17,171 nucleotides of DNA from JAADHX01 sp964569385 (GTDB lineage: Bacteria > Actinomycetota > Acidimicrobiia > Acidimicrobiales > Poriferisodalaceae): positions 1-17,171 of the forward strand of contig CAZMUM010000066.1 in the NCBI GenBank assembly GCA_964569385.1. Direction: 5' to 3'. Positions within the stretch are counted from its first letter, which is position 1; every line of letters starts with the position of its first letter. Made by a program: the position numbers and the translations under genes. Shown in pieces: positions 12,484 to 17,171 of this stretch. A model generated the notes under the pieces. The model saw only the letters and a list, made by a program, of their open reading frames with translations. It ran no database searches and was not told the origin of the DNA.

Positions 12484-13191
12484 TCAGTCTTGGGTTGTGT
12501 CGGACTCAACTGCGGAGTCCTCTTCGGCACTCGCGGTCGCGGTGTCAACCGCTTCGGACGCCTCTTCCTCCGCAATGTCAACAGCTTCGGACGCCTCTTC
12601 CTCCGCAATGTCAACAGCTTCGGACGCCTCTTCCTCCGCGATGTCAACAGCTTCGGACGCATCGGCGTCGCCGCCTTCGGCGATGAGGGCCTGTAAGCCG
12701 TAAGCGAACTTCGTAATCGGTGCTTGAAGCAACGCTGCGAACTTCGACATTGGGGCCTGGAAGGCACCAGCGAGTTGGCCTAACAATTGGTCGCGCGATG
12801 GCAGATCGGCAAGGGCTAGTACGCCAGCTTCGTCGATCAGTTGATCGCCCAGCAGGGCACCCTTGATGATGAGGTGGTCGTTGTCCTTCGCGAAATCGCG
12901 GAGAGCTTTGGCCACCGCTGCGGCATCGTTGTCGACAAATGCGATCGCCGTCGGCCCACTGATTAGATCAGTGAGACCATCGATATTGCGTTCGGCAATA
13001 GCTAAACGAACCAAGGTATTTTTGTAAATCTTGTATTCGCCGCCTGCTTCACGCAGCGACCGGCGCAACGTTTGCATCGCCGTCACATCGATACCGCGGT
13101 ACTCGGTGAGTACTACGGCACCTGCACCGTCGAAGCGTTCTCGCACCTCGTCGACCACGGCAACTTTTTCGGCACGTGGTTCTCGTTCCAT
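12484..13191 (-). CDS. rplJ: 50S ribosomal protein L10 (uL10) with acidic repeat tail
   Basis: L10 anchors L12 dimers to the 50S stalk base. The product is 235 aa from the ATG at 13189-13191, against a usual 165-180. The rRNA-binding N-terminal domain is normal (EYRGIDVTAMQTLRRSLREA, KNTLVRLAI, SGPTAIAF). The L12-binding C-terminal helix follows at about residues 133-171, including a near-duplicate pair QAPMSKFAAL/QAPITKFAYG (146-165). Residues 172-235 are an acidic tail with three full copies and one partial copy of an 11-residue unit (ASEAVDIAEEE). The perfect AGGAGGTGA Shine-Dalgarno ends just before the ATG and is partly paired in a leader hairpin. A longer frame to 13293 reads through the leader and is rejected. 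L10-L12 complexes repress their own mRNA in other bacteria. Confidence 0.97.
   Translation of the reverse strand: MEREPRAEKVAVVDEVRERFDGAGAVVLTEYRGIDVTAMQTLRRSLREAGGEYKIYKNTLVRLAIAERNIDGLTDLISGPTAIAFVDNDAAAVAKALRDFAKDNDHLIIKGALLGDQLIDEAGVLALADLPSRDQLLGQLAGAFQAPMSKFAALLQAPITKFAYGLQALIAEGGDADASEAVDIAEEEASEAVDIAEEEASEAVDIAEEEASEAVDTATASAEEDSAVESDTTQD
12544..12662 (-). repeat. 33-bp in-frame tandem repeat in rplJ
   Basis: Three full 33-bp units start at 12544, 12577 and 12610, and a partial fourth starts at 12643. Neighbouring copies differ by about one base each, so the array is recent or kept uniform by slippage or conversion. The 33-bp period preserves the reading frame (11 codons). It is not CRISPR, because there are no spacers. 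Confidence 0.95.
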
Positions 13192-13197
13192 GTCACC

Positions 13198-13251
13198 TCC
13201 TCTCGAGAGTTCAGGGCTCGCACAGCGAACCCCAAGCGTTCCTCGAGAGGA
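13198..13251 (-). promoter_or_regulatory. Hairpin masking the rplJ Shine-Dalgarno
   Basis: A perfect 10-bp stem pairs 13242-13251 with 13198-13207 on the minus-strand mRNA. Inside it a second stem of 8 bp (GGGTTCGC with GCGAGCCC, one G-U pair, 3-nt loop) can form. The 3' arm includes four bases (13198-13201) of the AGGAGGT Shine-Dalgarno at 13195-13201, so folding should limit rplJ translation. Confidence 0.7.
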
Positions 13252-13390
13252 TGTTTGGGAGTTCACCTCGTCAGGCTTGTGAACCAGGTTCACGCATTAA
13301 GACGTTCGATCCGTTGTCGCTACCTGAGTAGAGACGAGATGTTCGGTCGCCGGATGTCTTTGGCAAGCGGGTTTGTAATTGCGATTGCGA

Positions 13391-13419
13391 ATACTACCGA
13401 GCGAAATGCCCAGTTGGAA
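13391..13419 (-). promoter_or_regulatory. Weak promoter candidate for rplJL
   Basis: TAGTAT (plus 13391-13396) fits an actinobacterial -10, and TTCCAA (plus 13414-13419) lies 17 nt upstream but matches the -35 consensus at only three positions. It would place the transcript start just before the L10-type leader. Read-through from rplKA is equally possible. Confidence 0.35.
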
Positions 13420-13433
13420 GGGCTACTGTGAAA

Positions 13434-14117
13434 TCAGCTTGGTCCGTTGATGCGGACCGATGGACCCATGGTGGTGCTGATGCTCACCTTGCGGAAGTAG
13501 CGGCCTTTGGCCGACGCTGGCCGCACTCGTTCGAGCTCTTCGACTACTGCGTTGTAGTTGGACTGTAGATCCTCAGCCGAGAAACTAGCCTTACCGATAG
13601 ATAGGGCCACGTTGCCGTAGCGGTCGGTGCGGTACTCGACCCGGCCACCCTTGAACTCGGTTACGGCCTTGGTGACATCGGCGGTAACAGTGCCGGTCTT
13701 GGGGTTAGGCATCAGACCACGTGGGCCAAGCACACGGCCAAGCTTTCCGACTACGGGCATCATGTCTGGAGTGGCGATGGCGATGTCGAAATCGAGCATG
13801 CCGCCCTGTACCTGTTCGGCAAGATCCTCGGCGCCAACCATGTCGGCACCTGCGGCTCTTGCTTCGTCGGCAGCGTCGCCTTGGGCGAACACTATTACCC
13901 GGACTGCACCACCGGTGCCAGCGGGAAGGGCAACTGTGCCTCTTACCATCTGATCGGCCTTACGGGGATCGACTCCAAGCTTGAACACGGCGTCTACTGA
14001 CTCGTCGAATTTAGCGGTAGCAAGCTGACCCATCAGGGCCAGCGCGTCGTCAGATTCGTGAGTTGCGTTTCGATCAAACCGGCGAGCCGCGTCTGAATAC
14101 TTCTTACCTTTGGCCAT
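13434..14117 (-). CDS. rplA: 50S ribosomal protein L1 (uL1)
   Basis: L1 forms the mobile L1 stalk that helps release deacylated tRNA from the E site; in several bacteria it also represses its own rplKA mRNA. The product is 227 aa, near the usual 230. It shows the typical N-terminal region (KGKKYSDAARRFD), the KLGVDPRKADQMVRGTVALP block, and the rRNA-binding hallmark DMMPVVGKLGRVLGPRGLMP with NPKTGTVT. The ATG at 14115-14117 has AAGGGG 6 nt upstream. An upstream out-of-frame ATG at 14132-14134 also has a purine-rich site (GAGGGAG). It lies 104 nt after rplK. Confidence 0.97.
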   Translation of the reverse strand: MAKGKKYSDAARRFDRNATHESDDALALMGQLATAKFDESVDAVFKLGVDPRKADQMVRGTVALPAGTGGAVRVIVFAQGDAADEARAAGADMVGAEDLAEQVQGGMLDFDIAIATPDMMPVVGKLGRVLGPRGLMPNPKTGTVTADVTKAVTEFKGGRVEYRTDRYGNVALSIGKASFSAEDLQSNYNAVVEELERVRPASAKGRYFRKVSISTTMGPSVRINGPS

Positions 14118-14191
14118 GATGGCCCCTTTCGCATGACTGCTCCCTCACAAATAGCCAGATCCCGAAGCGAGGTCCTCGACGGGGTGGTTTC

Positions 14192-14207
14192 GTCGCCCAA
14201 AGGCGAC
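14192..14207 (-). other. Hairpin in the rplK-rplA gap
   Basis: Perfect 6-bp GC-rich stem (14192-14197 with 14202-14207) with a 4-nt loop, shortly after the rplK stop. It has no U-run. A role in differential expression of L11 and L1, or mRNA processing, is possible but unproven. Confidence 0.35.
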
Positions 14208-14221
14208 CTAGCCAAACAGCG

Positions 14222-14650
14222 TCAGCCAGATACTTCGATGCCCATCGACCGGGCAGTGCCTGCAACCTGAAGCTTGGCGGCCTCGAGGTCATTGGCATTG
14301 AGGTCTGGCATCTTGATCTCGGCAATGGATTGAACCTGGGCCGAAGTAACCGTTGCTACCACTTCACGGCCCGGCTCGTGAGCAGCTTTGTCGAGCTTGG
14401 CTGCTTCGCGAATCAGGACCGAAGTTGGAGGCGTCTTGGTGACAAACGTGAATGAACGGTCTTCAAAGATCGAAATCTCGACCGGAATGATGGTTCCGCG
14501 CTGGGACTCGGTCTGGGCGTTGTACGCCTTGCAGAAATCCATGATTGCAACGCCGTGGGGACCAAGAGCGGTACCGACTGGCGGTGCCGGGGTGGCACCA
14601 CCTGCTGGAATCTGGATCTTTACCACTGCGGCGAGCTTTTTTTTCGCCAT
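14222..14650 (-). CDS. rplK: 50S ribosomal protein L11 (uL11)
   Basis: L11 binds the GTPase-associated region of 23S rRNA together with L10, and it is needed for thiostrepton sensitivity and RelA activation. The product is 142 aa, standard length. The N-terminal proline-rich domain is typical (IPAGGATPAPPVGTALGPHG and IMDFCKAYNAQT), as is the C-terminal rRNA-binding domain (TSVLIREAAKLDKAA). It ends with the conserved GTARSMGIEV. The prolines that contact thiopeptide antibiotics (PAPPVG) are present. The ATG has GGAG 8 nt upstream. The 134-nt gap to nusG shows no clear promoter or terminator, so nusG-rplK-rplA may be one transcript. Confidence 0.98.
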   Translation of the reverse strand: MAKKKLAAVVKIQIPAGGATPAPPVGTALGPHGVAIMDFCKAYNAQTESQRGTIIPVEISIFEDRSFTFVTKTPPTSVLIREAAKLDKAAHEPGREVVATVTSAQVQSIAEIKMPDLNANDLEAAKLQVAGTARSMGIEVSG

Positions 14651-14784
14651 TAGTTAACTCCGTGTGATGGGGGACCCGGACGCGGCGGCGGCGCAGGCAC
14701 GAGGGTCAATTCTGCCGTGTGTTGAGGTGAACGCGCCACAAAAGTTTGCGATCGCCTCAGATCGGTTCGATAGCGGCCGCTACT

Positions 14785-15567
14785 TCAGAGCTTTCCGACC
14801 TGTGCGAAGTCGAGTTCGACGGGTGTCTCGCGACCGAAGATGTCAACCAGAACCTTCAGCTTCAGCTGTTCGGTGTTGATCTCTTCGATCTGGCCTTGGA
14901 AGTCGGCAAATGGACCATCCTTGACTCGAACGGTCTCGCCGACCTCGTACAACATCTTGGTCTTGGTCTTGCGCACCGGCATGGCATCGTCGGACTCGCC
15001 ACCGATGGTGGTGACACCGAGGAAGGTCTCGACCTCTTTGCGTCTCAGTGGCGTGGGCTTACCACCGGGCCCGGCAAATCCGGTGACACCGGGCGTGTTT
15101 CGGATCGCGTGCTGGGTATCGCCTTGACGATCGGCGCGGATGAGAAGGTATCCGGGGAAGACCTTCTTCTGCACAACCACCTTGCGGCCATTCTTGAACT
15201 CGATGACATCTTCCATGGGCACAGCGACTTCGTAGATGTTGTGTTCCATGTTGAGCGACACGATGCGGGCTTCGAGGTTCTGTTTGACCTTGTTCTCGTA
15301 GCCAGACTGCGTGTGCACGACAATCCAACGGCCAGGGCGATCGTAGGGGCTCTCGATAATGGGGCCAGACGACAGCAATGCGTCCTCGTCGAGGATCTCG
15401 CCCGTCTCCCGATCGACACCAGATGGAGCCTCACTGGCTGCATTGGGCGCATCTTCTTGAGCGTCAACGGCCTGGGTGTCGCCATCGGGTGCCGTGTCTT
15501 GGGCGGCTTCGGTGGTGGCCGCCTCTGCCGGGGCTTCAGGTTGGTCTAGTAGTTGATCGTCGCTCAT
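14785..15567 (-). CDS. nusG: Transcription antitermination/elongation factor NusG
   Basis: NusG binds the RNA polymerase clamp and links it to Rho or to the ribosome through S10. The product is 260 aa. Residues 1-78 are an acidic, Ala-rich, probably disordered extension of the kind seen in actinobacterial NusG. The NGN domain runs about 80-190 (GRWIVVHTQSGYENKVKQNL and the conserved KKVFPGYLLI). The KOW domain is about 206-258 (VGETVRVKDGPFADFQGQI). The start ATG shares one base with the secE stop (TAATG), implying translational coupling. The local Shine-Dalgarno is weak, which fits coupling. Confidence 0.97.
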   Translation of the reverse strand: MSDDQLLDQPEAPAEAATTEAAQDTAPDGDTQAVDAQEDAPNAASEAPSGVDRETGEILDEDALLSSGPIIESPYDRPGRWIVVHTQSGYENKVKQNLEARIVSLNMEHNIYEVAVPMEDVIEFKNGRKVVVQKKVFPGYLLIRADRQGDTQHAIRNTPGVTGFAGPGGKPTPLRRKEVETFLGVTTIGGESDDAMPVRKTKTKMLYEVGETVRVKDGPFADFQGQIEEINTEQLKLKVLVDIFGRETPVELDFAQVGKL

Positions 15568-15872
15568 TAGTTCGTCTCGAAGAGTTGAAGGACTCCCTCG
15601 CCAGCGAGGTAGTCGAGGCCGGCAATTATTGACGTAAGGACCACGATGGTGATGAACACCACAATCGAGTAGTTACGAAGTTCGTCTCGGGTAGGCCAAA
15701 CAACCTTGCGAAGTTCGCCACGAACCTCGCCAACGAACTCTGCGGGGCTGGTGCGTTCGTTGGTGGGCGGCCCTTGGCTCGTTTTGGCCCGCCGCTGGGC
15801 TGCGGGGGAGCCGTCCTCGTTCATATCGCCTTGTTTTTGGAGCTGCCTGCGCTGCTCTCGATTCATGGCCAT
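15567..15872 (-). CDS. secE: Preprotein translocase subunit SecE
   Basis: SecE is the small subunit that clamps SecY in the SecYEG protein channel of the cytoplasmic membrane. The product is 101 aa. It has a hydrophilic N-terminal extension, then the conserved amphipathic segment EVRGELRKVVWPTRDELRNY at about residues 48-67, and a single transmembrane helix at about 69-91. This one-helix form is usual outside proteobacteria such as E. coli. I use the ATG at 15870-15872, with GGAG 9 nt upstream; an ATG two codons later is also possible. It lies 60 nt after tRNA-Trp and overlaps nusG by 1 nt. Confidence 0.96.
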   Translation of the reverse strand: MAMNREQRRQLQKQGDMNEDGSPAAQRRAKTSQGPPTNERTSPAEFVGEVRGELRKVVWPTRDELRNYSIVVFITIVVLTSIIAGLDYLAGEGVLQLFETN

Positions 15873-15932
15873 GGTGAGATTCTCCGTTAGAAGTTGGTCA
15901 CTCCGCGCGTGGTGGCTCGGTGGCGACTATTG

Positions 15933-16006
15933 CAGGGCAGGCGGGACTCGAACCCACAACCGCCGGTGTTGGAGACCGGTGCTCTAACCAATTGAGCCAC
16001 TGCCCT
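15933..16006 (-). tRNA. trnW: tRNA-Trp, anticodon CCA
   Basis: A 74-nt cloverleaf folds completely. The acceptor stem is AGGGCAG/CTGCCCT with discriminator G. The D-arm is GCTC/GAGC with AATTGGTTA. The anticodon arm is CCGGT-CTCCAAC-ACCGG, giving anticodon CCA, and the T-arm is GTGGG-TTCGAGT-CCCGC. The genomic 3' end continues CAA, so CCA is added after transcription. A tRNA-Trp next to secE-nusG is a common arrangement in actinobacteria and supports the taxonomic reading. Confidence 0.97.
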
Positions 16007-16063
16007 GTGTGCGCGTCCGACCAGGGTCGTACGTCGAACTTAAGACGATAGCAGCACCAGTTG

Positions 16064-16441
16064 CTAACCCACCAGGCGGTGGACGGTTTGCATGGCCACA
16101 GACGGTCGCAATCGACCCGCGGCCAATGCGATGACGAGACCTCCGGCTGCTGCTGCGCCGCCGACATAGGCAGCTAGGCGGGCACGTTCGGCTTGTTTGT
16201 CGGCCCGTTCGGCGATGTCGTCCAAGGTCGATAGCAGACCGGCCAGCATCTTGGGGTTTGGTCGTTCTTGGGCTACACGCGCCGAGCGCAATGTGGCGAG
16301 AGCTTTCCGCACCCGACGATCTCGAACAACGCCAGCTTGGCATCTGAGACAAGTCGCCACATGCTCAGCCTGACGTTGTCTGTGTGGGGTCTCGTCAGCC
16401 GCTAGTGAAGACACAGCCGCGATTGCGTCCTTACACTGCAT
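16064..16441 (-). CDS. Anti-sigma factor, zinc-type, with membrane segment
   Basis: The product is 125 aa with the zinc anti-sigma pattern: Cys3, then His27-x3-Cys31-x2-Cys34 (HVATCLRC). A charged linker and one hydrophobic segment at about residues 87-109 (rich in Ala/Gly) follow, with only a short C-terminal tail. Proteins of this kind hold an ECF sigma factor inactive at the membrane until a signal releases it. The start ATG overlaps the end of the sigma gene by 11 nt, so the two are co-translated and are almost certainly a cognate pair. HxxxCxxC proteins may sense thiol oxidation by losing zinc; whether this one does cannot be read from sequence. Confidence 0.82.
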   Translation of the reverse strand: MQCKDAIAAVSSLAADETPHRQRQAEHVATCLRCQAGVVRDRRVRKALATLRSARVAQERPNPKMLAGLLSTLDDIAERADKQAERARLAAYVGGAAAAGGLVIALAAGRLRPSVAMQTVHRLVG

Positions 16442-17000
16442 CGCTATAGCCCTGGGTCAGTTCGGAATCGACGAGGTCGCGCAACTTCTGCCTGGCTCGA
16501 TGGAGCCTCACCTTGGCCGCGGTGACGCTTATGCCCAATTCTTTGGCGATGGCCTCGTGGGGCATGTCGTAGACATCACGAAGAACAACTACGGACCGCA
16601 GCTTTTCTGGCAGTGACTGGAGGGCCTCTAGTAGCTCACCTCGCAAGGAGGTGTTCTCGGCCACGAACCCAGGGTCGTGATCACGGCGTTCGTCGACTAG
16701 ATGTTTGTTGTCGGTTAGTTCTTCGTGTCGGTGCCGCAGCTTCTTGCCGCGCTGGGTCGATGCACAGTTGGCGGTGATTCGATACAGCCAGGTGGTGAAC
16801 TTGGCGTCGCCCCTAAATTTCGAGAGTGACCTATAGGCCCGTATGTAGGCGTCTTGAGTCACATCAGCGGCATCATCGGCATTACCGGTGAGCCGGTACG
16901 CCAGCGTGTAGGTACCGCCATAGGTCAGCTTGACAATCTGGTTAAACGCGTCGCGGTCGCCATCTTGGGCACGCTGAACAAACTCGTCCAAGTCAGACAT
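16431..17000 (-). CDS. ECF-family RNA polymerase sigma factor
   Basis: The product is 189 aa from the ATG at 16998-17000 (MSDLDEFVQRAQDGDRDAFN). Sigma region 2 spans about residues 5-80, with DDAADVTQDAYIRAYRSL and the -10-binding KFTTWLYRITAN. Region 4 spans about 125-175, with LPEKLRSVVVLRDVYDMPHE and the helix-turn-helix IAKELGISVTAAKVRLHRAR. Regions 1 and 3 are absent, as in ECF (group 4) sigmas. A TTG at 17036 could extend it by 12 residues, but those are not family-like. It directs core polymerase to a stress or envelope regulon; the regulon cannot be deduced. It lies between tuf and tRNA-Trp and is followed by its overlapping anti-sigma gene. Confidence 0.93.
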   Translation of the reverse strand: MSDLDEFVQRAQDGDRDAFNQIVKLTYGGTYTLAYRLTGNADDAADVTQDAYIRAYRSLSKFRGDAKFTTWLYRITANCASTQRGKKLRHRHEELTDNKHLVDERRDHDPGFVAENTSLRGELLEALQSLPEKLRSVVVLRDVYDMPHEAIAKELGISVTAAKVRLHRARQKLRDLVDSELTQGYSDAV

Positions 17001-17040
17001 ATTGAAACGGTACCCCCGCGGTGACAGATTCGGCAAAGCA

Positions 17041-17087
17041 AACAGCGCCCAGGCCCATGGACTAGTTCCAACAGCCAGAGCGCTGTT
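17041..17087 (-). terminator. Terminator after tuf
   Basis: An 8-bp perfect stem (AACAGCGC at 17041-17048 with GCGCTGTT at 17080-17087) encloses a 31-nt region with smaller internal symmetry (TGGACTAGTTCCA). It starts 28 nt after the tuf stop codon. A short T-containing run follows on the minus strand. A GGAACT element at 17064-17069 recalls an ECF -35, but no matching -10 at proper spacing was found, so I do not call a sigma-autoregulated promoter. Confidence 0.6.
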
Positions 17088-17115
17088 CAGTTCGACTTAG
17101 GAACGTGTTGGTTCA

Positions 17116-17171
17116 TTACTTGAGGATTTTGGTGACGCGGCCGGCGCCGACAGTGCGCCCACCCTCACGAA
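17116..17171 (-). CDS. tuf: Elongation factor Tu, 3' end only (first tuf copy)
   Basis: The last 17 full codons plus two bases read REGGRTVGAGRVTKILK followed by TAA, the canonical C-terminus of EF-Tu domain III. The two extra bases (TT) fit the expected preceding Ile or Val. The gene runs off the right edge. With the 5' end at the left edge it shows two tuf genes, one before the secE-rpoBC region and one after fusA, the same general arrangement as tufB and tufA in E. coli. Confidence 0.93.
   Translation of the reverse strand, partial: REGGRTVGAGRVTKILK

Larger units (their letters stand above)
13192..13433 (-). promoter_or_regulatory. rplJ 5' leader, likely L10-type autoregulatory region
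   Basis: These 242 nt between rplA and rplJ contain no gene. From the 5' end it holds a weak promoter candidate, then a segment reading TTGCCAAAGACATCCGGCG (13349-13367) that loosely recalls the conserved core of ribosomal L10 leaders, then a GTGAACCTGGTTCAC inverted repeat (13279-13293), then the Shine-Dalgarno-masking hairpin. The position before rplJ-rplL is where L10 leaders are found in many bacteria. The resemblance was judged by eye. Confidence 0.5.

Noticed and set aside
12544..12662. Possible CRISPR or mobile repeat
   Set aside because: The 33-bp units are directly adjacent with no spacers and lie in frame inside rplJ, so this is a coding tandem repeat.
13192..13293. 34-residue N-terminal extension of L10
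   Set aside because: The extension is translated leader hairpin; the ATG at 13189-13191 has a perfect Shine-Dalgarno and gives the family N-terminus.
14651..14784. TTGACC at about 14705-14710 on the minus strand as a rplK promoter
   Set aside because: No TAnnnT element occurs at suitable spacing downstream; the region there is a GC-rich run.
17041..17115. GGAACT as the -35 of an autoregulated ECF sigma promoter
   Set aside because: No matching -10 at 15-17 nt, and the element lies inside the tuf terminator hairpin.

Overview
This 17.2-kb window is a bacterial transcription/translation core. Every recognised gene lies on the minus strand, so the genetic order runs from the right edge to the left edge. 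The best reading is an actinobacterium. The RpoC clamp carries the long charged coiled-coil insertion (about residues 150-235) typical of that phylum, NusG has a long acidic N-terminal extension, and tRNA-Trp sits directly before secE-nusG. Moderate GC and the divergence from Mycobacterium/Streptomyces proteins as I remember them suggest a deep class such as Acidimicrobiia; that placement is inference.

Layout, in transcription order. (1) 17171-17041: 3' end of a first tuf gene and a hairpin terminator. (2) 17000-16064: an ECF sigma factor overlapping a zinc-type membrane anti-sigma factor. (3) 16006-14785: tRNA-Trp(CCA), secE and nusG, the last two overlapping by 1 nt. (4) 14650-13434: rplK and rplA. 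(5) 13433-12020: a structured leader, then rplJ with an unusual acidic repeat tail, then rplL. (6) 11981-11631: a hairpin, a promoter and a leader of about 270 nt. (7) 11630-4113: rpoB and rpoC, closed by a perfect 17-bp stem. (8) 4044-3298: an unrecognised lipoprotein. (9) 3286-1: a promoter, then rpsL, rpsG, fusA and the 5' end of a second tuf gene.

The genes work together in a simple way. The L11/L1/L10/L12 proteins build the GTPase-associated stalks that EF-G and EF-Tu act on. RpoB/RpoC form the RNA polymerase core, NusG binds that core, SecE serves the translocon, and the ECF sigma factor recruits the same core to a stress regulon.

The core layout is conventional; the unusual points are in detail. 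RpoC has lost all four ligands of its second zinc site while the first site is intact. L10 ends in a recent in-frame 33-bp tandem repeat. The rplJ Shine-Dalgarno is partly buried in a perfect 10-bp stem. An ECF sigma/anti-sigma pair and an unknown lipoprotein are embedded in the core clusters. Both window ends fall inside tuf, as expected for a contig bounded by two near-identical gene copies. I found no mobile element, CRISPR array or new multi-gene system.
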